Shown: positions 1-8,996 of the stretch, piece by piece | How the letters are laid out: each line of letters starts with the position of its first letter | How positions within the stretch are numbered: the first letter of the stretch is position 1 | NCBI RefSeq assembly: GCF_001700965.1 | Contig: NZ_CP016756.1 | Location: forward strand, 248,001-312,000 | Length of the DNA stretch: 64,000 nucleotides | Reading direction: 5' to 3' | DNA from: Stenotrophomonas nitritireducens | GTDB taxonomy: Bacteria > Pseudomonadota > Gammaproteobacteria > Xanthomonadales > Xanthomonadaceae | Position numbers and translations under genes: made by a program | Notes under the pieces: generated by a model | The model's input: only the letters and a program-made list of their open reading frames with translations | Database searches by the model: none | Told to the model about the DNA's origin: nothing

Positions 1-286
1 GAATGGTGTGGTATTTGCCGAAAAAGCGGTCAGCCAGCCAGCCACCGAGCAGCGGGAAGAAATACACGCCGATCATGAAGCTGTGCATGATGTCCTTGGC
101 CTCACCTGCACGGCCTTCGGAAGTGATCTCCTGCAACAGCAGCGAGGTGATCAGGAACTGCACCAGGATGTTGCGCATCCCGTAGAAGCTGAAGCGTTCG
201 CACGCTTCGTTACCGATGATGTAGCCGATCTGGCGCGGCATCTTTGCCTTGGGGTCCGGGGCTGCTGCCACGTGATTGGTCGTCAT
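1..286 (-). CDS. POT-family proton-dependent oligopeptide transporter, N-terminal part (cut by window edge)
   Basis: Inner-membrane symporter that takes up di- and tripeptides with protons. The frame opens at an ATG on the minus strand and runs off the left edge without a stop, giving about 95 N-terminal residues. After a short cytoplasmic tail comes MPRQIGYIIGNEACERFSFY, then GMRNILVQFL, which forms the first membrane helix. The E-x-C-E-R-F-x-F/Y-Y-G pattern is the family's conserved ExxER proton-coupling motif. A second helix follows, and then GGWLADRFFGK, typical of the loop after helix 2. No strong ribosome binding site is visible. The family is clear; the exact substrate and the paralog (DtpA/B/T type) cannot be told from this fragment. 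Confidence 0.85.
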   Translation of the reverse strand, partial: MTTNHVAAAPDPKAKMPRQIGYIIGNEACERFSFYGMRNILVQFLITSLLLQEITSEGRAGEAKDIMHSFMIGVYFFPLLGGWLADRFFGKYHTI

Positions 287-466
287 CTCAGGGCGATCCG
301 TGAATACAAAGGTTGCAAGCGTAACGCATCAGGCCCCGAAACCAGAGCAGCCGCCAGCCGGTAAAACGCCTACCGCCCGTACAGGTAAAGCCTTATTCCA
401 AAGGCCTGCACAACCCCTCTACACACAAGGTATTAGCATGAAAATCCCTCATCTTGAGGCGTTGCA

Positions 467-1279
467 ATGCTGCGCTGGGGCTGTTTTGGACTGCTTGTCC
501 TGTCATTTGGCGTACTGGCCGAGCCGGTAATGCCGGTCATCAAGGTCGCCAATCTGCGTCTACCCGACAGCGGCGAGAGCTGGGCCGGCCAACGGGAGCG
601 GATCGCCCAGCTGATGGAAGCGCTGCATCCGGACGTGATCGTCGTGCAGGACGTGCGCCAACGGGGGCCGGCCGCCAATAATCCGGCCTGCTGGCTCGGC
701 AGCCGGCTCAAGTACAGCTGCGACTTCGTCAGCGCCGACCGCCCCAGCCAGCCCGAACGCCGCGGCAACGCGGTGTTGACCCGGCTCACCGCGCAGCAGG
801 ACGGTATCACCCTGCTGCATGGCGATGACATGCCGACCGCCGCCGGGATGCAGCGGCTGCAACTGCAGCAGGCGTTGCTGAACATTTACACGGCCAGCAT
901 GTGCCCGACCGACAACACCCCGGTGGCGCGCGGCCATCAGGCAGCCGACCTGCGCTCGTGGATGGATGCCACCCATGAGGGTCTGCCGTCACTGATCATC
1001 GGCGACTTCGCCGCTCCCACCGATGAGCTGGTGCGGCAGTTGCCCGGCTACCAACCGGCGCGGCGGAATCCCTCCAACCAGCGCGGCGATGCCAGCCCGA
1101 CGGCCGGCGCCCGCCATGGCATGGACGTGCTCTACCAGGTGCGCAGCTTTGCCGACATCACCCAGCAGCCAATCCAACTACCTGCCAGCGACGCGCAGCC
1201 AACGCCCGAGCCGCTGGGCATGATGGCGACGCTGCGTATCACCCGGATTCCCGCGAGCGTTGAAGCCGAGCAGCCCTGA
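467..1279 (+). CDS. Exported endonuclease/exonuclease/phosphatase (EEP)-fold protein, probably catalytically degenerate
   Basis: A 270-residue protein with a short hydrophobic N-terminus ending around VLA-EP (residues 18-20), suggesting Sec export. The order of EEP landmarks is recognisable: an Asn near the start of the fold (VANLR, N29), PDVIVVQDV (55-63), RRGNAVLTR (98-106), LIIGDFA (176-182), HGMDVLY (218-224) and a terminal SDA (241-243). In active EEP enzymes these read QEV, GDFN and SDH. Here the metal-binding Glu is Asp62, the GDFN Asn is Ala182 and the catalytic His is Ala243. A divergent enzyme or a pseudoenzyme is therefore more likely than a normal nuclease. Fold assignment is by motif order only, so function is unknown. 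The nearest upstream gene is the divergent peptide transporter. Confidence 0.6.
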   Translation: MLRWGCFGLLVLSFGVLAEPVMPVIKVANLRLPDSGESWAGQRERIAQLMEALHPDVIVVQDVRQRGPAANNPACWLGSRLKYSCDFVSADRPSQPERRGNAVLTRLTAQQDGITLLHGDDMPTAAGMQRLQLQQALLNIYTASMCPTDNTPVARGHQAADLRSWMDATHEGLPSLIIGDFAAPTDELVRQLPGYQPARRNPSNQRGDASPTAGARHGMDVLYQVRSFADITQQPIQLPASDAQPTPEPLGMMATLRITRIPASVEAEQP

Positions 1280-1301
1280 AGCGGCAACGGGCCCGCAGCT
1301 G

Positions 1302-1816
1302 TGTAGGAGCGGCGTAAGCCGCGAGACTGGCATTACAGAAACCTTTGGCATCTGCGCCATCTGATGATGTGTCTGCTTCGCGGCTTACGCCGCTCCTACA
1401 AATGGGCTGCTGGGCTGCCCCACAAACGGGCTTCCTGAAACGACAAAGGGCGGGCAATGCCCGGCCTTTGTCGTGCTCTGGCTGTGGGAGCGGCGTAAGC
1501 CGCGAAGCTGGCCTTGCACAAACCCTTGGCATCTGCGCCATCTGATGATGTGTCTGCTTCGCGGCTTACGCCGCTCCTACAAATGGGCTGCTGGGCTGCC
1601 CGACAAATGGGCTTCCTGAAACGACAACACTCGGGCTTTGTAGTGCTCTGGCTGTGGGAGCGGCGTCAGCCGCGAAGCTGGCTTTGCACAAACCCTCGGC
1701 ACCTGTGCCATCTGATGATGGGTCTGCTTCGCGGCTTACGCCGCTCCCACAAACCCGGCTGGCCACAACCAGCTGTTTCTGAAACAACAAAGGCCGGGCA
1801 ATGCCCGGCCTTTGTT
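1302..1816. repeat. Three tandem cassettes of paired REPs plus a terminator-like hairpin
   Basis: Three head-to-tail units of about 165-180 bp begin at 1302, 1483 and 1653. Each has a left REP (TGTAGGAGCGGCGTAAGCC type), about 50 bp containing GGCATCTGCGCCATCTGATG, and an inverted right REP. A GGGCTGCTGGGCTGCC spacer follows in units 1 and 2, and each unit then ends in an ACAAAGGCCGGGCAATGCCC-type palindrome. That palindrome is nearly intact in unit 1 (1442-1472), decayed in unit 2 (around 1622-1642) and perfect in unit 3 (1786-1816), where it acts as the sodA terminator. This stretch holds no credible gene; the frames through it are repeat read-through. Confidence 0.9.
1786..1816 (-). terminator. 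Intrinsic terminator of sodA
   Basis: A perfect 14-bp stem (AACAAAGGCCGGGC with its complement) around an ATT loop lies 42 bases past the sodA stop. The 3' arm ends in TTTGTT on the minus strand. It is also the last member of the triplicated cassette, so the terminator itself has been copied. Confidence 0.8.
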
Positions 1817-1857
1817 GCGATGGCGATTACCTTTGCCACCCCTTCAGATCATTGCGA

Positions 1858-2469
1858 TCAGGCAATTGCTTCCTGGTAACGACGCTCCACTTCCTTCCAG
1901 TTGATCAGGCTGTAGAAGGTTTCGATGAACTCGGCGCGGCGGTTCTGGAACTTCAGGTAGTAGGCGTGCTCCCACACGTCGATGGTCAGCACCGGGGTGC
2001 GGCCTTCCATCAGCGGGCTTTCCTGGTTAGAGCTCTTCTCCACCAGCAGCTTCTTGTCAGCGCCGACGCTCAGCCACGCCCAGCCAGAGCCGAACTGGGT
2101 CAACGCCGCCTTGGTGAAAGCTTCCTTAAACTTGTCGAAGCCACCAAGCTGCTCGTCGATGGCCTTGGCCAGCGCACCGCTCGGGGTGCCACCGGCGTTC
2201 GGGCCGATCACGTCCCAGAACAGCGAATGGTTGCCATGGCCGCCGCCCTGGTTGCGCACGCCCTGCTGCAGGTTTTCCGGCAGGGTCTTGACCTTCCGCA
2301 GCAGCTCATCGATCGGCAGATCGGCGTACTCGGTGCCTTCAACCAGCGCATTGAGGTTGTTGACGTAGGTCTGGTGGTGCTTGGAGTAATGGATCTCGAC
2401 CGTGGCCGCATCCATGTACGGTTCCAGCGCGTCGTAAGCGTAAGGCAGCTTGGGCAGGGTATAGGCCAT
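1858..2469 (-). CDS. sodA: Superoxide dismutase, Mn type
   Basis: Cytoplasmic enzyme that dismutates superoxide to hydrogen peroxide and oxygen; 203 residues, the usual size. The ATG at 2469 (MAYTLPKLPY) is chosen over an upstream in-frame ATG because GGAGAT precedes it at good spacing and family members start there. Metal ligands are visible as H27, H81 (GGGHGNHSLFW), D164 and H168 (DVWEHAYY). The GGHGNHSLFW block and Gln149 (SSNQESPLM) follow the manganese pattern; iron enzymes carry a different residue set here. The gene is monocistronic: a terminator lies downstream and a divergent RNase gene starts 279 bp away. Metal preference is inferred from these residues. Confidence 0.95.
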   Translation of the reverse strand: MAYTLPKLPYAYDALEPYMDAATVEIHYSKHHQTYVNNLNALVEGTEYADLPIDELLRKVKTLPENLQQGVRNQGGGHGNHSLFWDVIGPNAGGTPSGALAKAIDEQLGGFDKFKEAFTKAALTQFGSGWAWLSVGADKKLLVEKSSNQESPLMEGRTPVLTIDVWEHAYYLKFQNRRAEFIETFYSLINWKEVERRYQEAIA

Positions 2470-2709
2470 CACGGATCTCCTTGGGTATATGCCTGGGGTC
2501 TGTGCCCGGAAAGCCCGGGCAATGCAGATACAGCACTGAATGGTAGGCAGGAACGCGTAACTTACCAAGACCGATGTAAAGGAAACTTTGTCCCGCCATC
2601 GGGATCATGCTGTTTTGGGCACTGCGCCGGGGCATTGTTATCAGCCTGTGAACCGCTGCACAGGAAACAGTGCATGAACCAGCCGTTCAACAAAAACAGA
2701 CATACAGCG

Positions 2710-2720
2710 TGATAATCATT
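2710..2720. promoter_or_regulatory. Weak Fur-box-like core upstream of the RNase gene
   Basis: TGATAATCATT matches the central 11 bases of the classical 19-bp Fur box, but the flanks do not; I count about 13 of 19 matches overall. It lies about 28 bp before the RNase start and 240 bp from sodA. This is a weak candidate only. Confidence 0.2.
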
Positions 2721-2748
2721 GCCCTTTCCTGATTGATCGCCTGCCCTG

Positions 2749-3222
2749 ATGCGCAAGCCCTATCTTCTGGTTGTTGCCGTGGTCCTGCTTGTCGCCGGCC
2801 TGTGGGGCATGCGTGTTGCGCAACAGCCACCGCCGCCGCAGTTCGCGCCTGCGCTGGGTACGGGCAGCGCCGGGGACGCGCTTCCCCAGGCAGCGGAACC
2901 GGCACCGTCCAGTACGGCCAAATACCGCGATCCATTGCCGGCTTTCCTGCCAGCCGAAGCACGCGCGACCATCGAGCTGATCCAGCGCGGCGGCCCCTAC
3001 CCGCATCGCCAGGACGGCAGCACCTTCAGCAACCGTGAGCGCCAGCTGCCGCAACGGCCACGTGGCTATTACCGCGAATACACGGTGGATACGCCGGGGC
3101 TGAACCATCGTGGCGCCAAGCGCATCGTGACCGGAGGCGACCCGCCGGATGCCTGGTATTACACCGACGATCATTACGAGAGCTTCCGCAGCTTCGAAGT
3201 CCCCGCCAGGAGTACGCCATGA
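2749..3222 (+). CDS. Exported guanyl-specific ribonuclease (barnase/RNase N1-T1 family)
   Basis: Endoribonuclease of the microbial guanine-specific family, exported or membrane-anchored. The 157-residue product starts with a charged MRKP and a hydrophobic segment (residues 5-20), then a Pro/Ala-rich linker, then the catalytic domain at about 60-150. The barnase active-site set is present in order: general base Glu110 (YYREYTV), Arg121 and Arg125 (HRGAKRIV), and general acid His142 (YYTDDHYESF). The ending YYTDDHY matches barnase's YKTTDHY. The stop overlaps the start of the barstar gene in an ATGA, so enzyme and inhibitor are translationally coupled. No good Shine-Dalgarno is visible before this ATG. 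Whether it is released or stays anchored is undecided. Confidence 0.85.
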   Translation: MRKPYLLVVAVVLLVAGLWGMRVAQQPPPPQFAPALGTGSAGDALPQAAEPAPSSTAKYRDPLPAFLPAEARATIELIQRGGPYPHRQDGSTFSNRERQLPQRPRGYYREYTVDTPGLNHRGAKRIVTGGDPPDAWYYTDDHYESFRSFEVPARSTP

Positions 3223-3668
3223 GTGACAGCGGTTTCGACATGGGTCTGGAAGACGTCAGCCAGGCCGGTGTCTACGGCGTGGGCGATGGCGATCTCGGCG
3301 GGCTGGCAGCGGTGGCGCGTGACGCCGGCCTGCGCGTCTGCCGCATCGACCTGGAAGGCTGTAGCGACAAGCGCACCTTGCTGATGCGGATTGGTACGCA
3401 GCTGGATTTCCCAGCTGGTTGGAGCCGCAACTGGGATGCGCTGTCCGACGGCCTGCGTGACCTGTCGTGGCTGCCGGCCAACGGCTATGCGTTGCTTTTC
3501 AGCGATGCCGATGACCTGCGCCAAGGCAGTTCGGCGGATTTCGACACCTTGCTGGATGTGCTTTCCGAAGCATCCGCGCGCTGGGCAGAAGACAATGTTG
3601 CGTTCTGGGCGTTTCTGGAACTGCCCGGTGGTGGCGAGGAAGCGGTGAGCGACGACGAGGAAGAATAA
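3219..3668 (+). CDS. Barstar-family ribonuclease inhibitor
   Basis: Small acidic cytoplasmic inhibitor of 149 residues that should bind the RNase encoded just upstream and protect the cell until export. The barstar core is recognisable: RIDLEGCSDKRTLLMRIGTQ (the strand and helix preceding the inhibitory loop), then FPAGWSRNWDALSDGLRDLS, whose NWDAL motif is the family signature (barstar YFGRNLDALWDCL). The C-terminus is strongly acidic (AVSDDEEE), fitting a protein that covers a basic active site. Its ATG overlaps the RNase stop by four bases. Barstar homologs also occur without a cognate RNase; here the pairing makes the role clear. Confidence 0.9.
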   Translation: MSDSGFDMGLEDVSQAGVYGVGDGDLGGLAAVARDAGLRVCRIDLEGCSDKRTLLMRIGTQLDFPAGWSRNWDALSDGLRDLSWLPANGYALLFSDADDLRQGSSADFDTLLDVLSEASARWAEDNVAFWAFLELPGGGEEAVSDDEEE

Positions 3669-3683
3669 CGCTTAGCGCTCCCC

Positions 3684-4180
3684 CTTCCCTTTGGCAACGC
3701 CAAGGGGAGGGTTGGGAGGGGTGCTGTTGATCTTCGCGCTGGATTCGCTACCTACGTAGCGGCTGATCTACAGCGAAAAGCACCCCTCCCCAGCCCTCCC
3801 CTGCACCTGCGGTGCAAGGGAGGGAGCAAAGCACTGCATGCCCTCGACGTTTTGAGCCCTCCCTTTGGCAACGCCAAGGGGAGGGTTGCGAGGGGTGCTG
3901 TTGATCTTCGCGCTGGATTCGCTACCTACGTAGCGGCTGATCTACGGCGAAAAGCACCCCTCCCCAGCCCTCCCCTGCACCTGCGGTGCAAGGGAGGGGG
4001 CAAAGCACTGCATGCCCTCGACGTTTTGAGCCCTCCCTTTGGCGAAGCCAAGGGGAGAGTTGGGAGGGGTGCTGTTGATCTTCGCGGTGGATTCGCTACC
4101 TACGTAACGGCAGATCTACAGCGAAAAGCACCCCTCCCCAGCCCTCCCCTGCACCTGCGGTGCAAGGGAGGGGGCAAAGC
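3684..4180. repeat. Three tandem copies of a 174-bp repeat
   Basis: CCCTTTGGCAACGCC-type starts at 3687, 3861 and 4035 give an exact 174-bp period. Each unit begins GGCAACGCCAAGGGGAGGG, passes through a centre with GCTACCTACGTAGCGGC, a palindrome around TACGTA, and ends CCCCTCCCCAGCCCTCCCCT then GCACCTGCGGTGCAAGGGAG. The outer C/G-rich arms are roughly complementary. Copies differ by only a few bases (for example GGCGAAGCC in unit 3). The long frame through this stretch is a repeat artefact. No gene lies between the barstar stop and the VOC gene. Confidence 0.95.
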
Positions 4181-4186
4181 CGTTCG

Positions 4187-4612
4187 TCAGCTAGCCGCCG
4201 ACGCCGGGCCTTTCAATTCAATGGTGTTTCCATCAGGGTCGCGGAAATACAGCGACAGCCCATCTCCCTCGGCACCGAAGTTGACCTCGGCGGCTGCCAG
4301 TGGCGTTGCGCCATGCGCCGACAGAAATGCAACCAAGGCCGCTTCATCGAAGGGCTCGATGCGCAGGCAGAGATGATCGAGGTTGCGCGCTTCCAGCCCC
4401 GGCCCTGGGCCACCGCGTGCGCCCAGGCTGCCATCAAGACTGATCAGGTCGATCATCGACGCACCCGCGCGCAGATGCACCAGGCCCAGGTGATCGCGAC
4501 GGCGCACCACTTCGCAACCCAGCACGCTTGAATAAAACGCGATGCTGCGCTCCAGGTCGCGGACCCGGAACACCACATGATCGATACGCTCAACCTCGAA
4601 CGGTCTTTTCAT
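4187..4612 (-). CDS. VOC-superfamily (glyoxalase/bleomycin-resistance-like) metalloprotein
   Basis: A 141-residue cytoplasmic protein with two beta-alpha-beta-beta-beta modules. Module 1 is IDHVVFRVRDLERSIAFYSS at the N-terminus; module 2 is NLDHLCLRIEPFDEAALVAF, closing with GLSLYFRDPDGNTIEL. The His of IDHV, the His of LDHLC and the Glu of NTIEL are in the usual metal-binding positions of VOC enzymes. ATG at 4612 is preferred over the adjacent ATG at 4615 because GAGG sits five bases upstream of it. It resembles the 'VOC family protein' group beside FosA and virulence-associated homologs; the substrate is not identifiable. It ends 7 bp from the 174-bp repeat array. Confidence 0.85.
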   Translation of the reverse strand: MKRPFEVERIDHVVFRVRDLERSIAFYSSVLGCEVVRRRDHLGLVHLRAGASMIDLISLDGSLGARGGPGPGLEARNLDHLCLRIEPFDEAALVAFLSAHGATPLAAAEVNFGAEGDGLSLYFRDPDGNTIELKGPASAAS

Positions 4613-4641
4613 CATCGCCTCACAGCATCCATGGACACCAT

Positions 4642-4668
4642 CCTGCCGTCCTCACTGAGGACGGCAGG
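4642..4668. other. Strong hairpin between uup and the VOC gene
   Basis: CCTGCCGTCCTC / GAGGACGGCAGG is a perfect 12-bp stem with a 3-base loop (ACT), 30 bases past the uup stop. There is no clear T-run on either side, so it may be a Rho-assisted end or an mRNA-stabilising hairpin for uup. Confidence 0.5.
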
Positions 4669-4698
4669 TGAAGCAACACGCAGACCGTCAGAACCGGC

Positions 4699-6588
<1,890 letters not shown>

Positions 6589-6622
6589 GGGCGTATTGTA
6601 CGGGCTATGGCAGCAGCCGCGC

Positions 6623-7528
6623 TCAATCGTCGCTAAACACATCCGCCGGCAGGCCCAGCAACTGCCGCAGACTGGCCGGAATCCGCTTGCCGGGGTGGCG
6701 CACCACCCACAGCTGGCGCTGCAGCGGCGGCAGTGGCGTTGCCAGTACGCGCAGCTTGCCCAGGGTCACCAGATCGGCCACCGCATGCCGCGACAGGCAG
6801 GCCAGGCCCAGTCCTGCCACCGCGCCTTGCTTTATCGCCTCGGTGCCGCCCAGCTGCAGCACCTCGGCAAAACCATGCAGATGCGGCAGCAAGGCCTGCT
6901 CGGCGGCTTCACGGGTGCCCGACCCGGGTTCGCGCAACAGCCAGCGGGCCTGCCGCAGCATCGCCAGGTCCGCTCCGTGGCTGAACTTTGATGCCAGCGG
7001 GTGGCGCTCGCCGAATACGATCACCAGCTCATCCTGCCGCCACTGCGCGACCTCCAGGCCCGGCTCATGGCTGGGGCCTTCGATCAGCCCCACATCCACT
7101 TCCAGCCTTTGCACGGCAGTGGTGACCTCGCGGGTGTTGCCGATGACCAGTTCGACCTGGGCGTGCGGATTCAGCTCCTGCAGGTCGGCAATCCGCGCCG
7201 GCATCAGGTAGTTGCCGATGGTGGTACTGGCGCCCACCTGCCAGCGCACCGCCGCGCCGGTGGGGCTGTCGGCCCGGAACCGGCGCTCGATGTCGGTCAC
7301 TCCCGCCAGCAGGGCACGGGCCTGCGGCAACAGGGCGCGGCCATGGCCATTGATTACCAGCCGGCGGCCGATACGGTCGAACAGCGCCAGCCCCAGCAGG
7401 CTTTCCAGCTCGCCCAGCGCCGCACTCACGGCCGATTGCGACAAACCCAGCAGCTCGCCTGCCGCCGTGGTCGTGCCGGCCTCGGCGATCCCCGAGAAAA
7501 TCTGTAGTTGGCGCAGCGATAGATGCAT
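6623..7528 (-). CDS. LysR-family regulator of the divergent YeiH-type transporter
   Basis: Transcription factor of 301 residues. The N-terminal winged helix-turn-helix is MHLSLRQLQIFSGIAEAGTT (1-20) followed by AAGELLGLSQSAVSAALGEL, the recognition helix. A substrate-binding domain starts near residue 90 (VRWQVGASTTIGNYLMPARI). The arrangement, divergent from a YeiH-family gene across 97 bp, copies the yeiE-yeiH pair of enterobacteria, where YeiE answers to sulfite. A similar role is inferred from context, not shown. The gene ends 34 bp from the uup start on the same strand, so uup may receive read-through. Confidence 0.85.
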   Translation of the reverse strand: MHLSLRQLQIFSGIAEAGTTTAAGELLGLSQSAVSAALGELESLLGLALFDRIGRRLVINGHGRALLPQARALLAGVTDIERRFRADSPTGAAVRWQVGASTTIGNYLMPARIADLQELNPHAQVELVIGNTREVTTAVQRLEVDVGLIEGPSHEPGLEVAQWRQDELVIVFGERHPLASKFSHGADLAMLRQARWLLREPGSGTREAAEQALLPHLHGFAEVLQLGGTEAIKQGAVAGLGLACLSRHAVADLVTLGKLRVLATPLPPLQRQLWVVRHPGKRIPASLRQLLGLPADVFSDD

Positions 7529-7543
7529 GACCTATCCAATAAA

Positions 7544-7556
7544 TTGATTGAATCAA
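7544..7556. promoter_or_regulatory. Candidate LysR operator between the regulator and yeiH-type gene
   Basis: TTGATTGAATCAA is a 5-bp inverted repeat with a 3-base centre, in an AT-rich island of an otherwise GC-rich sequence, 16 bp before the LysR start and 70 bp before the transporter. It fits the position expected for a LysR recognition site. Confidence 0.45.
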
Positions 7557-7625
7557 CCAATATTATCCGTTTTACAGGTAATAACCTGAGGTGCAGCATG
7601 GGCTATCTTCTGATAACCGCACGTT

Positions 7626-8681
7626 ATGAACACCTCTACCCAAGGGCTGACTCCACTGACCCTCACCCGCCTTCCCGGCCTGTTGCTGACTGCCGCCATC
7701 GCCGGCCTGGCCATCTGGCTCGGCACCTTGCCGTGGATGCAGAACCACGGCATCAGCGCGCTGACCCTGGCCATCGTCATCGGCATCGTGCTCGGCAATA
7801 CCGTCTACCGCAGCATGGCTGCACACGCCGATGCCGGGGTCGGTTTCTCCAAGGCCACCCTGCTGCGCGTCGGCATCATTCTCTACGGCATGCGCCTGAC
7901 CTTGCAGGATATCGGCCAGGTTGGCGTCGCCGGTGTGCTGATTGACGCGCTGGTGCTGTGTTCGACGTTTGCCCTGGCCTGGTGGCTGGGCACCCGATTG
8001 CTGGGCATGGACCGTAATGCGGCCCTGCTGATCGGTGCGGGCAGCTCGATCTGCGGCGCCGCGGCGGTGATGGCAGCCGAGCCCGTGGTCAAGGGCCGGG
8101 CCGAACAGGTGGCGGTCGCCGTGGCAACGGTCGTCGTGTTCGGCACCGTGGCAATGTTCCTGTATCCCCTGCTTTACCAGTGGGGCGTGTCCGCCGGCTG
8201 GATGCCACTGGATGAGACGGCGTTCGGCGTGTTCACCGGCTCCACCGTGCATGAAGTCGCCCAGGTGGTCGCCGCCGGCCGCGCGATCAGCGAGCCCGCT
8301 GCCGATGCCGCAGTCATCGCCAAGATGGTGCGGGTGATGATGCTGGCCCCGTTCCTGGTGGGCCTGTCCGCACTGCTGGCTCGCGGCGACAACCGCAGCG
8401 GCGGCGAGCGCGCCAAGATCAGCATTCCTTGGTTTGCCTTCGGCTTCATCGCCATGGTCGGCTTCAACTCGCTGCAGCTGCTGCCGGCCGAGGTGGTCAA
8501 GGTGCTGGTGGACCTGGATACCGTGCTGCTGGCGATGGCGATGGCGGCGCTGGGCCTGACCACCCATGCTTCGGCACTGCGTCAAGCCGGCGCCAAGCCG
8601 ATGCTGCTGGCCCTGCTGCTGTTCGTCTGGCTGCTGGGCGGCGGCATGCTGATCAACCTGGGTGTGCGGGCAGTGTTGTAA
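7626..8681 (+). CDS. yeiH: YeiH/UPF0324-family membrane protein (putative sulfate/sulfite exporter)
   Basis: Integral inner-membrane protein of 351 residues with about ten hydrophobic helices. Family landmarks include [12 protein letters not shown] (helix 2), [40 protein letters not shown] (a glycine-rich re-entrant type segment), [18 protein letters not shown] and [17 protein letters not shown]. These are the most conserved blocks of YeiH/YadS. The family is annotated as putative sulfate exporters on thin evidence; substrate is not proven. Its expression is probably set by the divergent LysR gene. Downstream is a SMAG cluster and then a bidirectional terminator shared with lysS. Confidence 0.85.
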   Translation: MNTSTQGLTPLTLTRLPGLLLTAAIAGLAIWLGTLPWMQNHGISALTLAIVIGIVLGNTVYRSMAAHADAGVGFSKATLLRVGIILYGMRLTLQDIGQVGVAGVLIDALVLCSTFALAWWLGTRLLGMDRNAALLIGAGSSICGAAAVMAAEPVVKGRAEQVAVAVATVVVFGTVAMFLYPLLYQWGVSAGWMPLDETAFGVFTGSTVHEVAQVVAAGRAISEPAADAAVIAKMVRVMMLAPFLVGLSALLARGDNRSGGERAKISIPWFAFGFIAMVGFNSLQLLPAEVVKVLVDLDTVLLAMAMAALGLTTHASALRQAGAKPMLLALLLFVWLLGGGMLINLGVRAVL

Positions 8682-8701
8682 CGGCGCTATCGGGAAGGCT
8701 T

Positions 8702-8921
8702 CTGCCGAGCATGGCTCGGCACTACACGCCCCTCTCCCGCGTGCGGGGGGAGCGAGACCGCTTGCGAACCATTGGTTCGCGGTCGACCGAGCGCCTTTGC
8801 GCCAGCGCAAAGGCCGGGACGCGGAGCGGGGGTTGGGGTGAGGGCAGCTTTTCGCTAGTAAAGCCGCTGCCGAGCATGGCTCGGCACTACACGGCTTCTG
8901 CCGAGCGTGGCTCGGCACTAC
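8702..8921. repeat. SMAG-type palindromes flanking a G/C-rich inverted element
   Basis: Three copies of CTGCCGAGCATGGCTCGGCACTAC type (8702-8726, 8867-8890, 8898-8921; the last has CGTGG) surround a 120-bp element. That element starts CCCCTCTCCCGCGTGCGGGG and ends GGGGTTGGGGTGAGGG. Inside it are two hairpins: GCGAACCATTGGTTCGC and GCGCCTTTGCGCCAGCGCAA. The palindromes carry the GTAG end on the complementary strand, as in S. maltophilia SMAG elements. No gene. Confidence 0.85.
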
Positions 8922-8933
8922 AGTTCGCAAAGC

Positions 8934-8967
8934 AAAAGGCCTTCCCGGTTACGGGAAGGCCTTTTTT
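8934..8967. terminator. Bidirectional terminator between yeiH-type gene and lysS
   Basis: AAAAGGCCTTCCCG / CGGGAAGGCCTTTT stem, loop GTTA, followed by TTTTTTC on the plus strand. The 5' AAAA gives a T-run for the minus strand as well. It lies 30 bases past the lysS stop. Confidence 0.9.
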
Positions 8968-8996
8968 CTTTCTGCCTGCAGTGCAATCTTGCTGGA

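Noticed and set aside
1801..2712. A plus-strand open frame of about 300 codons opposite sodA
   Set aside because: It is the antisense shadow of a firmly identified superoxide dismutase; its sequence shows the Gln/Val/Leu-rich bias of such shadows.
3852..4376. A long plus-strand open frame through the repeat array before the VOC gene
   Set aside because: It is made almost entirely of the 174-bp repeat translated twice, overlaps the VOC gene antisense and has no family likeness.
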